A DNA stretch of 64,000 nt from NCBI GenBank assembly GCA_016716425.1, contig JADJWJ010000005.1:62001-126000 (forward strand), in the 5' to 3' direction. The notes below the pieces were generated by a model, which worked only from the letters and a program-made list of their open reading frames with translations, did not search any database and was not told where the DNA came from. Source of the DNA: Betaproteobacteria bacterium (GTDB taxonomy: Bacteria > Pseudomonadota > Gammaproteobacteria > Burkholderiales > Casimicrobiaceae). Of the stretch, positions 25,884 to 34,506 are shown piece after piece. How positions within the stretch are numbered: the stretch's first letter is position 1; every line of letters starts with the position of its first letter. Both the position numbers and the translations under genes were made by a program.

Positions 25884-26528
25884 TCAGTCCTTTTCCTGCA
25901 GTTCGGGCATCCACGTCCGCAGCGCCCAGATCAGCAGCGCGACGATGAACAGCGCGGACGGTGCCAGCAGCATGAGGCCGTTGCCGACGTACCAGCCCCC
26001 GTCCTGCGCGAGCGGCAGCACCGTGAAGCCCAGCACCTTGCCGGCGCCGGTCAGCTCGCGGACGAACGCGACCAGGATCAGCACCAGCGCGTAGCCCAGC
26101 CCGTTGCCGACGCCGTCGAGCAGCGACGGCCACGGCGGGTTCTGCATCGCGTAGCCCTCGGCCCGGCCCATGACGATGCAGTTGGTGATGATGAGGCCGA
26201 CGAACACGGACAGCTCCAGCGACAGTTCGTACAGATACGCCTTGAGGATCTGGTCGACCATGATCACCAGCGACGCGATGATCGCGAGCTGTACGATGAT
26301 CCGGATGCTGTTCGGCGTGTGGTTGCGCACGAGGCTGACCGCGAGGTTGGCGAGCATCGCGACCAGCGTCACGCCGATCCCCATGACGATCGCCTTGTCC
26401 ATCCGCGTGGTCACGGCCAGCGCCGAGCAGATGCCGAGCACCTGCACGGCGATCGGGTTGTTCGCGAGAATCGGCGTCAGCAGCGTCTTGCGCGCCGCCG
26501 GGCTCCACGCGGTGTCCAGCATGCTCAT
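25884..26528 (-). CDS. nqrD: Na+-NQR subunit D
   Basis: This 214-residue membrane protein has six predicted helices and is homologous to NqrE. Typical segments are ILANNPIAVQVLGICSALAV, TNCIVMGRAEGYAM and GNGLGYALVLILVAFVRE. With NqrE it forms the membrane core that carries electrons past the Na+ channel. The start at 26528 gives a four-base overlap with nqrC and the expected N-terminus; a Met two codons later is possible. Confidence 0.95.
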   Translation of the reverse strand: MSMLDTAWSPAARKTLLTPILANNPIAVQVLGICSALAVTTRMDKAIVMGIGVTLVAMLANLAVSLVRNHTPNSIRIIVQLAIIASLVIMVDQILKAYLYELSLELSVFVGLIITNCIVMGRAEGYAMQNPPWPSLLDGVGNGLGYALVLILVAFVRELTGAGKVLGFTVLPLAQDGGWYVGNGLMLLAPSALFIVALLIWALRTWMPELQEKD

Positions 26529-27325
26529 CCGTTGCCTCCCTCGCGGAAACGCCTGAGATACGGACCGTAGCCGGCGTCGGACAGCCAGAAGCCGATCAGC
26601 CGCGACACCGCGTTGCTGGTGATGGTCGCGCCCGAGATCGCGTCGACGCGATGCGGGTCCTGCTCGGGCGGGCCGGCGCGGCCCTTGATCACCGTGAGCT
26701 TCGGCGTCCAGTTCGCGTCGAATGCGTGGCGGCCGACCCACAGCGCCTGCCACTTCGGGTTGGAGATCTCCCCACCCAGTCCCGGCGTCTCCTTCTGGTC
26801 GTAGAACGTGAGGCCGCGGATCGTCTTCCCGTCGCGGTCGACCGCGAGCAGGCCGTAAATCGTCCCCCACATGCCGATGCCCTCGATGGGCAGCACGACC
26901 TGGCGCACCGTCTTGTCGCCCGTGCCGTCGCGGATGAGGAAGACGCCGCCGTACGTCGGCAGCCGCGCGACCTTCGCTTCGTTCGGCGGCGCTGCGCGCG
27001 ACAGCGCCGGGTCGTTGCGCGCGCGACGCTGGTTGTAGGTGCGCGGGTCGATCCTGCCGCCTTCCTCGTACCGGCCGCTCTCGAGCTCGACCAGCCGCGT
27101 CTCGACGTGACGGTCGAAGAGCTGCTCCAGTTCGCGGTCGGACCGCGTTTCGTCGGGCTCGACCAGTCCGGCCGCCAGCAGCACGTTCTTCTGCCGGAAG
27201 GCGAGCGCGTTCGCCTCCTGCTGCGAGCGCAGGCCGACCGCCGCGACGGCGACCACCAGCGCGCAGACGACGCACACCACCGCGGCGAAGCCGATCGTGT
27301 AGCGGGTGGATTCGCGGTCAGCCAC
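26525..27325 (-). CDS. nqrC: Na+-NQR subunit C (covalent FMN)
   Basis: This 266-residue protein has an N-terminal membrane helix (residues 10-31) and a periplasmic FMN-binding domain. The flavin acceptor motif DAISGAT ends at Thr234, and ApbE encoded downstream attaches the FMN. The family segments ETPGLGGEI and GLTFYDQKETPG are present. The start overlaps the end of nqrB by eight bases. Confidence 0.96.
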   Translation of the reverse strand: MADRESTRYTIGFAAVVCVVCALVVAVAAVGLRSQQEANALAFRQKNVLLAAGLVEPDETRSDRELEQLFDRHVETRLVELESGRYEEGGRIDPRTYNQRRARNDPALSRAAPPNEAKVARLPTYGGVFLIRDGTGDKTVRQVVLPIEGIGMWGTIYGLLAVDRDGKTIRGLTFYDQKETPGLGGEISNPKWQALWVGRHAFDANWTPKLTVIKGRAGPPEQDPHRVDAISGATITSNAVSRLIGFWLSDAGYGPYLRRFREGGNG

Positions 27326-28541
27326 GGGAGGCTCTGCGCCTGACGTTGGCGCGGACGAGCGGGTAGTCGATGAGCGGCGCCATCACGTTCATGAACAGGA
27401 TCACCAGCATCATCGCTTCCGGGTACGCCGGGTTGACAGTGCGGATCAGCACGACCAGCGCGCCGATCATGATCCCGTAGATCCACTTGCCGCGGTCGGT
27501 GAACGGCGAGGTCACCGGGTCGGTCGCCATGAACACCATGCCGAACGCCCAGCCGCCCAGCACCATGTGCCACCAGAAGGGCACGCCGAAGTACGGATTG
27601 GTCGCCGACCCGATCAGATTGAACGTCGTCGCCATCGCGATGGTGCCGAGCGTCACCGCCGCCATCGTCCGCCACGACCCGATGCCGGTCACGAGCAGCA
27701 CCACGGCGCCGATCAGGCACGCGAGCGCCGAGGTCTCGCCCATCGAGCCGGGCTCGAGGCCCACGAACGCCGTCCACCACGACAGATCGAGGTCGGACAA
27801 AGGCCCGGTCGCCTGCCGCAGCTGCGCCAGCGCGGTCGCGCCGGAGAAGCCGTCGACGGCGAGCGCCGGGTCCAGCGCCGTCCACACGCGGTCGCCGGAC
27901 ATCTCGGCCGGGTAGGCGAAAAACACGAACGCGCGCGCGGCGAGCGCCGGGTTGACGAAGTTCATGCCGGTGCCGCCGTAGACCTCCTTCGCCAGCACGA
28001 CGCCGAAGCTGATGCCGAGCGCCGCCTGCCACAGAGGCGTCTCCGGCGGCAGGATCAGCGGGAACAGGATGCCGGTGACGAAGAAGCCCTCGTTGACCTC
28101 GACGCGGCGGACGATCGCGAACAGCACCTCCCACGACAGGCCCACGACCATCGTCACGACGTACAGCGGCAGGAAGTACAGCGCGCCGTGGACCGTGCAC
28201 GCGACGATGCTCGCGGGCGAGTAGCCCACACCCAGCATGCGCAGCAATTCGTGCCGCCAGCCGGCGAGCCCGGCGGCCTTGGCGGGGTCGAGTGCGAGGT
28301 TCGCCTGCAGCCCGGTGTTGTACATCGCCATCAATACGCACGGCAGCGTGGCGATGACGACGGTCATCATCATCCGCTTCAGATCCAGCGCGTCGCGCAC
28401 GTGCGCGCCGGTCCGCGTCACCGAGGCCGGCGTGTAGAAGAACGTGTCGGCGGCCTCCCACAGCGGGTAGAGGCGCTCGTAGCGGCCGCCCTTCTCGAAG
28501 TGGTGGCCGACGCGGTCGAGCATGGCGCGGAACGCGCGCAT
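27318..28541 (-). CDS. nqrB: Na+-NQR subunit B (covalent FMN, Na+ channel)
   Basis: This 407-residue membrane subunit has about ten helices and holds the Na+-conducting path, a covalent FMN and riboflavin. The motif DGFSGAT places the flavin acceptor at Thr236, the same position as in the well-studied Vibrio enzyme. Other typical segments are NEGFFVTGILFPLILPP and GGTGMNFVNPALAARAF. It lies 13 bases after nqrA. Length and motifs are normal. Confidence 0.97.
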   Translation of the reverse strand: MRAFRAMLDRVGHHFEKGGRYERLYPLWEAADTFFYTPASVTRTGAHVRDALDLKRMMMTVVIATLPCVLMAMYNTGLQANLALDPAKAAGLAGWRHELLRMLGVGYSPASIVACTVHGALYFLPLYVVTMVVGLSWEVLFAIVRRVEVNEGFFVTGILFPLILPPETPLWQAALGISFGVVLAKEVYGGTGMNFVNPALAARAFVFFAYPAEMSGDRVWTALDPALAVDGFSGATALAQLRQATGPLSDLDLSWWTAFVGLEPGSMGETSALACLIGAVVLLVTGIGSWRTMAAVTLGTIAMATTFNLIGSATNPYFGVPFWWHMVLGGWAFGMVFMATDPVTSPFTDRGKWIYGIMIGALVVLIRTVNPAYPEAMMLVILFMNVMAPLIDYPLVRANVRRRASRG

Positions 28542-28554
28542 CAGCGCTGTCTCC

Positions 28555-29919
28555 TCATCCGTGCTCCTTCTCCAGCCGCTCGAGCACGCGGCGCAGCAAC
28601 GGCCCGTACTCGACCTTGCCGGGGCAGACGAACGTGCACAGCGCGAGGTCCTCCTCGTCCAGCTCCAGCGCGCCGAGCTGCTCGGCCTGCTCGTCGTCGC
28701 CCACGAGGAGCGCGCGCAGCAGGAACGTCGGCAGGATGTCCATCGGCATCACGCGCTCGTACGCGCCGATGGGCACCATCGCGCGCACGCCGCCGTTGGT
28801 CGTCGTCGTCAGTGGCAGCGGGCGCCGGCCCCACGCGCCCAGCACGACGCCGAACAGCGAGAACTTGTCGCGGCCGGGCGCGATGTAGCCGAACATCTCC
28901 CGCTCGGTGCCCTCGGGCACCACGGCGACCTGCAGGTGGTAGCGGCCAAGGTAGCCGTGCACGTCGCCGGCCGCGATCCGGCCGTCGAGCGCCGAACCGG
29001 AGATCACGCGCTGCTCGCCGGGTGCGAGCTCGCCCGCAACCAGGTCGTCGAGCGCCGCGCCGATGCGCGTGGTGAGGTGGCGCGGGCGGCGCGCGCCCGG
29101 GCCCCCCAGGGTGATCGTGCGCCCGACGTCGAGTTCGCCGGTCCGGACGAGGCGGCCGATCGCGATCGCGTCCTGGTAGTTCACGTGCCACGCGGTGCGG
29201 TGGTGCCCCACCGGCGCCAGCGTCTCGATGTGCACGCCGGGGATCCCGGCCGGATGCGGGCCGCCGAATTCTTCCACGGCGATGCGCGCGCCCGCCGGCG
29301 CCGCGACGTCGGCGCCGACCGCCTTGCAGACGTAGGTGGTGCCCTCGGTCAGCCTGGCGAGCGCGGTCACGCCCGCCGCGAAGTCGTCGCGGCGCGCCGC
29401 GATGACCCGCTGCGGGTCCGGCGCGTGCGGCCGCGTGTCCGTCGCGGTGACGAACAGCGCGTGCGGCGACGCGTCCGGCGCCGGCACGCGCGAAAACGGC
29501 CGCGCGCGCAGCGCCGTCCACAGGCCGGACTCGACGAGCAGCGCGCGGACGGCCGCGCCGTCGAGCGTGTCCGGCGCGGCGCCGGTAAACGCCGCGAACC
29601 GAACCTGCGCACCGGGCCCGTCGTCGGGGGCGACGTCGATGACGATCGACTGCAGCGCCCGCCGCTCGCCGCGGTGCACGGCCACGACGGTCCCCGCCGC
29701 CTGCGCCGTGTGGCGCACGCCGGGCACCGCACGGTCCTCGACGAGCGCCGCGCCGCGCAGGACCCGGTCGCCGGGCTTCACGAGCAGCGAGGGCTTGAGA
29801 CCTACGAAGTCCGCCGCCACCAGCGCCACGCGGCGGGGGGCGCGTGCGTCGTCGACCTCCGGCGCGGGCGCGCCGGCCAGCGGAATGTCGAGCCCCTTGG
29901 CGATCTGGTGCACGGCCAC
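28555..29919 (-). CDS. nqrA: Na+-NQR subunit A
   Basis: This 454-residue soluble subunit docks on the cytoplasmic side of NqrB and is the first gene of the operon. Its N-terminus (HQIAKGLDIPLAG) and the ADFVGLKPSLLVKPGD segment are family landmarks. The C-terminal KVEYGPLLRRVLERLEKE helix is also typical. The upstream 177 bases carry a weak FNR-like sequence but no clear promoter. Length is normal. Confidence 0.96.
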   Translation of the reverse strand: MAVHQIAKGLDIPLAGAPAPEVDDARAPRRVALVAADFVGLKPSLLVKPGDRVLRGAALVEDRAVPGVRHTAQAAGTVVAVHRGERRALQSIVIDVAPDDGPGAQVRFAAFTGAAPDTLDGAAVRALLVESGLWTALRARPFSRVPAPDASPHALFVTATDTRPHAPDPQRVIAARRDDFAAGVTALARLTEGTTYVCKAVGADVAAPAGARIAVEEFGGPHPAGIPGVHIETLAPVGHHRTAWHVNYQDAIAIGRLVRTGELDVGRTITLGGPGARRPRHLTTRIGAALDDLVAGELAPGEQRVISGSALDGRIAAGDVHGYLGRYHLQVAVVPEGTEREMFGYIAPGRDKFSLFGVVLGAWGRRPLPLTTTTNGGVRAMVPIGAYERVMPMDILPTFLLRALLVGDDEQAEQLGALELDEEDLALCTFVCPGKVEYGPLLRRVLERLEKEHG

Positions 29920-30096
29920 TGCGTTCGGTTCCCCGGTTGCGCCGCCGGATCCGCGCGCGACGCCCCCCGCGCGGTCTTCCGGCGGGAGGCGCGGGCGCCT
30001 TCGCTCCGCGTTCCGGCAATTCCGCGGCAGCTTAACAGGGCTTCGCCGCCGCGGTTGTTGATCGAGGGCAAACCAGCGCCCTGCGTGCGGGACGCC

Positions 30097-32127
30097 TCAG
30101 GATGCGGCGGTGCGCTTGGCGCCCACCAGTGCCGCGGCGACCAGTTCGGCCACGTCGCGCGCGTCGATGGCGTCGACCCGGTCCAGCGCCGAGATGCCGT
30201 CCGCGACCATCACCGCGCAATAGGGGCACGCGGTGGCAATCGCCTTCGGCGCCTGCGGCAGCGCCTGCTCGACCCGCGCCACGTTGATGCGCCGTCCGAT
30301 TCTCTCCTCCAGCCACATGCGGCCACCGCCGGCGCCGCAGCACATCGCCTTCTCGCGGGAGAGCGGGAACTCGAGCGGCGCGTCCTTCGCGACCGCGCGC
30401 AGGATCGCGCGCGGCGCCTCGTACTCGCCGTTGTGCCGGGAGAGATAGCACGGCTCGTGATAGATCACGCGCTCGTACTTCCGCTCGACCCTGACGCGGC
30501 CTTCGGCGATGAGCTGCGCGATCAACTGCGTGTGGTGGACGACCTCCCACTGGCCGCCGAACGCCGGGTACTCGTTCTTCAGCGCGTTGAACGCGTGCGG
30601 ATCGGGGGTGACGATGCGCTTCACGCCGAGGCCGTTCAGCGTCGCGACGAGGCCCTGCGCCAGCGTCTGGAAGATCAACTCGTTGCCGGCGCGGCGCACG
30701 CACTCGCCGGTCGACGTCTCCGCCGCGCCGAGGATCGCGAAGCGCACGCCGGCTGCCTTGAGAATCGCCACCAGCGCGCGCGCGATCCGCTGCCCGCGCG
30801 GGTCGAACGACGCGGCCGACCCGACGTAGAGCAGCCAGTCGAGCCCGGCGACCTCCTCTGGAGTCGTCGCGACCGGCACGTCGAGCCCGTCCGCCCACTC
30901 GGCGCGCTTCTCCGCCGGGAAGCCCCACGGGTTGCTCTGCACCTCGTAGGCGGCGAACACGGCCTTCAGCTCGTGCGGGAACTCGCCGTCCATCAGCACG
31001 CGGCGCTGGCGCAGGCGGAAGAAGCGCGGCAGGTGCTCCAACTCGATCGGGCACGCCGCCTCGCAGTAGCCGCAGGTCGTGCACGCCCAGAGCGTGTCCT
31101 CGCCGATCACGTCCGGGACGAGCGCCGGCAGCGCGTCGGAGCCGCGCGCGCGGTCGAGCAGCGTCGCGCGTTGCGCCAGCAGGTGGTGCTTGACGCTGTC
31201 GTGCACCCACTTCTGCGACAGCGGCTTGCCGGTGAGGAACGTCGGGCAGGCGTCCTTGCAGCGGCCGCACTCGGTGCAGGTGAACGCGTCGAGCCCTTCC
31301 TTCCACGTGAGGTCCGCCGCCGTGCGCGCGCCGACCGTCACCGTGTCCGGGTCGGCGTCGTCGGCGAACACGGCCTCGAGGTCGATGCCCGGCACCACGT
31401 TGGCGGGCCGGCCACGGTGGAAGAAGAGCGCCGGCAGCGCCGTCACGATGTGGAAGTGCTCGCCGGTCGGCAGCAGCACGAGGAACGCGAAGACGACGAC
31501 GAGCTGCGTCCAGTACGACAGCACGTAGCCCGCGTGCTGCGCCGCCGGCGACAGCCCGGACACGGCGGCCTCGACCACGCGGCCGGCGAACGCGAACGCC
31601 CGCTCGTGCGCGATGCCGGCGTCGCTGCCGGCGAAGAGCGCGAAGCGGAAGCCGTCGAACAGGAGGTCGGTGATGACGATCGCCGTGATCAGCGACAGGA
31701 TCAGCAGCGCCTCGCGATTGGGCTCGAGGCGCGCAGGCGGACGCACGTACCGCCGCCAGAATGCGTACGCGAGCGCCGCCAGCACCATGAGTTCGATCAC
31801 GTCCTTGAACGCGGCGAACCCGGCCCCGAACGCCCCCGGATAGGTGAAGGGCTCGTAATAGCCGATGACGATCAGCTGGATCTTGCGGACGAGCAGGCCG
31901 ATGAAGCCCAGGAAGATCGCCGCGTGCATGAGGCCTGGCTTCCAGTCGCGCGCGATCATCCGCTGCTGCAGGAAGCCGTTGCGCACGACCGCCGCGAGCC
32001 GCGACGCCGGCCGGTCCCAGCGGACTTCCGGCTGCAGCGCCGCGACGATGGCGAGCTTGCGCCACGCGAGCCAGCCGAAGCCGGCGAACGCCACCGCCAT
32101 CAGCAGCGTGATGCCGATCGGGCTCAT
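30097..32127 (-). CDS. Membrane HdrE/HdrD-like Fe-S oxidoreductase (quinone-linked)
   Basis: This 676-residue protein fuses an N-terminal membrane domain of five or six helices (about residues 1-250, NarI/HdrE-like) to an HdrD-like cytoplasmic half. That half has two [4Fe-4S] motifs (CTECGRCKDACPT, CTTCGYCEAACPI) and two cysteine-rich CCG-type segments (HEPCYLSRHNG; MCCGAGGGRMWLEE). This architecture is found in FadF-like and ETF-linked Fe-S proteins that exchange electrons between soluble carriers and membrane quinone. No etfAB is in the window, so the soluble partner is unknown. The start at 32127 begins with the first helix (MSPIGITLLMAVAFAG). It is divergent from a cNMP-domain gene. Confidence 0.85.
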   Translation of the reverse strand: MSPIGITLLMAVAFAGFGWLAWRKLAIVAALQPEVRWDRPASRLAAVVRNGFLQQRMIARDWKPGLMHAAIFLGFIGLLVRKIQLIVIGYYEPFTYPGAFGAGFAAFKDVIELMVLAALAYAFWRRYVRPPARLEPNREALLILSLITAIVITDLLFDGFRFALFAGSDAGIAHERAFAFAGRVVEAAVSGLSPAAQHAGYVLSYWTQLVVVFAFLVLLPTGEHFHIVTALPALFFHRGRPANVVPGIDLEAVFADDADPDTVTVGARTAADLTWKEGLDAFTCTECGRCKDACPTFLTGKPLSQKWVHDSVKHHLLAQRATLLDRARGSDALPALVPDVIGEDTLWACTTCGYCEAACPIELEHLPRFFRLRQRRVLMDGEFPHELKAVFAAYEVQSNPWGFPAEKRAEWADGLDVPVATTPEEVAGLDWLLYVGSAASFDPRGQRIARALVAILKAAGVRFAILGAAETSTGECVRRAGNELIFQTLAQGLVATLNGLGVKRIVTPDPHAFNALKNEYPAFGGQWEVVHHTQLIAQLIAEGRVRVERKYERVIYHEPCYLSRHNGEYEAPRAILRAVAKDAPLEFPLSREKAMCCGAGGGRMWLEERIGRRINVARVEQALPQAPKAIATACPYCAVMVADGISALDRVDAIDARDVAELVAAALVGAKRTAAS

Positions 32128-32456
32128 GGCGGCACCCTCATCCCTGCCCTCTCCCGCAAGCGCACCCTCACCCCGATCCTCTCCCGCGAGCGGGAGAGAG
32201 AGCAAGAGAGTCCGCGCCGCCGCGTGCCATTCCACTCCCTCTCCCTGCATGGCGGGGGCGAGAACGGGGTTTCGCCGAGTACGCTCGGCGCCGCTCGAGC
32301 GGCCATCGCATGCTTGCGATGGCGCGGCCTGCAAGGGAGGGTCGGGGTGAGGGGTCGCGTCACAGCCGCAAAGTTTGCGCTAGCGCATATCCGGCGCGCG
32401 GACCCGCAGTACACTTTTCCGGTCGCCGCGGACCCGCGGCCGCGAGAAAGCCGATC
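32128..32456. other. Divergent intergenic region with REP-like repeats
   Basis: These 329 bases separate the Hdr-like gene (minus) from the cNMP-domain gene (plus). Palindromic elements fill 32137-32205 (CCTCTCCCGCGAGCGGGAGA hairpin) and about 32230-32355 (CTCCCTCTCCCTGCATGGCGG paired at a distance with CCTGCAAGGGAGGGTCGGGG). The remaining 100 bases before the plus-strand gene hold no clear promoter or FNR box. I see no gene here. Confidence 0.6.
32137..32205. repeat. REP-like palindrome, second location
   Basis: CCCTCTCCCGCAAGCG is followed by CACCCTCACCCCGATCCTCTCCCGCGAGCGGGAGAG, the same family as at 14777 and 56857. Here it is in a divergent promoter region, so it is not acting only as a terminator. 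Confidence 0.65.
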
Positions 32457-32936
32457 ATGCCCAAGGAAAAGCTGCTCGAAGTGCTCCGCAAGCACCCGTT
32501 CGTCGAGGAGTTCACGCCCGAGCACATCACGCGCCTGTCCGAGCTCGCCCGCGAAGTGCACTTCGACCGCGACCAGGTCGTGTTCCACGAGGGCGACGAG
32601 TCCCACGACTTCTACCTGATCGTGGAGGGGCGCATCGCGCTGGAGATCGAGGCGCCGGACCACACGCTGCGCGTGCAGACGCTGACCGCCGGCGACGAGT
32701 TCGGCTGGTCGGCGATCCTCATGGGACGCGGCAAGTACTTCCAGGCGCGGGCGCTGCAGGCCACCGAGACGCTGGCCTTCGACGGCGCCGAGCTGCTGAA
32801 GGCGTGCCGCGAGGACAAGTCGTTCGGGTTCGCGCTCATGTACCGGATGCTGGGGGTCGTGTCCGAGCGCCTGCAGGGCACGCGGTTGCAGCTCCACGAT
32901 ATCTATTCGCCGGTCGCCAAGCGGGCCGGCAACTGA
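32457..32936 (+). CDS. Second stand-alone cyclic-nucleotide-binding-domain protein
   Basis: This 159-residue protein is a single cNMP-binding barrel (about residues 12-125: FDRDQVVFHEGDESHDFYLI, then VQTLTAGDEFGWSAIL) plus a C-terminal helix, with no DNA-binding domain. Its cassette lacks the usual GE-x-A/S...R-x-A/S pattern, so it may bind another ligand or none. It has the same architecture and size as the protein at 12220 but is clearly diverged from it. GAGAAAG precedes the start. It is divergent from the Hdr-like gene, which may be its functional partner. Confidence 0.85.
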   Translation: MPKEKLLEVLRKHPFVEEFTPEHITRLSELAREVHFDRDQVVFHEGDESHDFYLIVEGRIALEIEAPDHTLRVQTLTAGDEFGWSAILMGRGKYFQARALQATETLAFDGAELLKACREDKSFGFALMYRMLGVVSERLQGTRLQLHDIYSPVAKRAGN

Positions 32937-33102
32937 AGCGAGGGTCGGACGCGAGTTTCGCGCGGCGGGCTCGTCCAGGCCGTGGGCACGCATACGCGAA
33001 GTTCGCGTCTGGTCCTCGTCTTTCCGCAGGCGCGCAGACCCCTGCCGTCGCGGCAACACCCGGGCGTGACCCGCGCTTCGGGGGATTACCCGCATCGCCG
33101 CG

Positions 33103-34506
33103 CTACCCGCGGCCGATCACCGCCCCCGGGAACAGCGCCAGCAGCAGCGCCGGCACCAGGCAGACGATGCACGTGCCGACCGCGCGCCGCACCGCGGTGC
33201 GCGGCTCTGCCGGCCCTTCCGCGGGGCTCATGAACATGAGCTGGATCACGCGCAGGTAGAAGTAGATGCCGAGGTAGCTGCCGACGAGGCCCAGCACCGC
33301 GTACGTCGTGTACCCGGCCGCCATCACGTTCTTGAAGATGAGGAACTTGGCGACGAACCCCGGCAGCGGCGGGATGCCGGCGAGCGACAGCATCGCGATG
33401 CCCAGCATCGTCGCGCCGAACGGGTTGCGGTGGAACATGCCGCGGAAGCGGTCGAGGTGGTCGCGCGCGGCGTCGTCGGCCGTGCGCGGCAGCGCCGCGA
33501 ACGCCAGCAGGTTCATGAGGCCATACGCGACGACGTAGAACACGACGGCCTCGTACCGGCCCGGCCCGTCGCCCAGCAGCGCGTAGAACAGGTAGCCGGC
33601 ATGCGCGATCGACGAGTACGCGATCATCCGGCGGAAGCTTTTCTGCCGCATCGCGGCCAGGTTGCCCCAGACGATCGACAGCAGCGGCAGGACCGCGACC
33701 AGGTCGACGATCGGTCCCGGCAGCGGCGCCTCGCCGAACAGGCGCAGCACGGCGAGCAGCACGCCCGCCTTGACCACGACCGCCATGTAGGCGGTGACCG
33801 GCACCGTCGCACCTTCGTATGCGTCCGGCGCCCACGCGTGGAACGGCACGACCGCCGCCTTCAGGAAGAAGGCCACCAGCACGAGCACGACGGCGGCGGT
33901 GGCCATCGGGTCGTGCACCGACAGCGCCACGGTGAACGCCGCCAGCGACATCGTCCCGGTGCCGCCGTAGAGCAGCGACACGCCGAGCAGGAACGTCGCG
34001 GTCGCGGCGCCGCCCAGCACCAGATACTTGAGCGCAGCCTCCAGGCTCTCCGGGCGCCGGAACGCCAGCAGCACCAGCACGTAGACGGGCAGCGACAGCA
34101 TCTCGAGGCCCAGGAACAGCGTGAGGAAGCTGTCGGCGGACAGCATCAGGCACACGCCGTACAGCGACGACAGCAGCAGCACGTGGAACGGGCCGCTTTG
34201 CGGGAACTCGTCGCGCGCGAGCAGCAGCACCGGCAGCGTGAGCGCCAGCACGACGGCCTTCGCGAGCGAGGCACCGGGCTCGACGGTGAACTCGCCGGGG
34301 AACGGCTCCGCGACGACTCCGCCCGCCCAGAGCACGAGCGCCGCGACCGTGGCGAGCGCGAGCGCGGAAAAGGCGACGACCAGCGCACCGCGCGGCTTCG
34401 GTGCGAGGATCTCGACCGCCAGGATGGCGACGATCCCGAGCAGCAGCAGGTTCTCGGGGGCGAGCGCGACGGCGATGTCGAGCCAGGAGAAGCCGTGCCG
34501 GTTCAT
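33103..34506 (-). CDS. nuoN: NADH-quinone oxidoreductase subunit N
   Basis: This 467-residue antiporter-like membrane subunit of complex I has about 14 helices. The conserved segment VPFHAWAPDAYEGATVPVTA and the lysine helix after it (YMAVVVKAGVLLAV) mark the proton channel. It is the last gene of the 14-gene nuo operon and overlaps nuoM by four bases. The 166 bases after its stop hold no clear terminator. Confidence 0.96.
   Translation of the reverse strand: MNRHGFSWLDIAVALAPENLLLLGIVAILAVEILAPKPRGALVVAFSALALATVAALVLWAGGVVAEPFPGEFTVEPGASLAKAVVLALTLPVLLLARDEFPQSGPFHVLLLSSLYGVCLMLSADSFLTLFLGLEMLSLPVYVLVLLAFRRPESLEAALKYLVLGGAATATFLLGVSLLYGGTGTMSLAAFTVALSVHDPMATAAVVLVLVAFFLKAAVVPFHAWAPDAYEGATVPVTAYMAVVVKAGVLLAVLRLFGEAPLPGPIVDLVAVLPLLSIVWGNLAAMRQKSFRRMIAYSSIAHAGYLFYALLGDGPGRYEAVVFYVVAYGLMNLLAFAALPRTADDAARDHLDRFRGMFHRNPFGATMLGIAMLSLAGIPPLPGFVAKFLIFKNVMAAGYTTYAVLGLVGSYLGIYFYLRVIQLMFMSPAEGPAEPRTAVRRAVGTCIVCLVPALLLALFPGAVIGRG

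Noticed and set aside
30058..30071. TTGATCGAGGGCAA upstream of nqrA as an FNR box
   Set aside because: The right half-site GGCAA deviates at two positions from ATCAA and one from GTCAA; too weak to list as a site.
28522..32619. Open frame of about 1365 codons running across nqrA, the Hdr-like gene and a promoter region
   Set aside because: It crosses intergenic repeats and is antisense to two well-conserved genes; no domain is visible.
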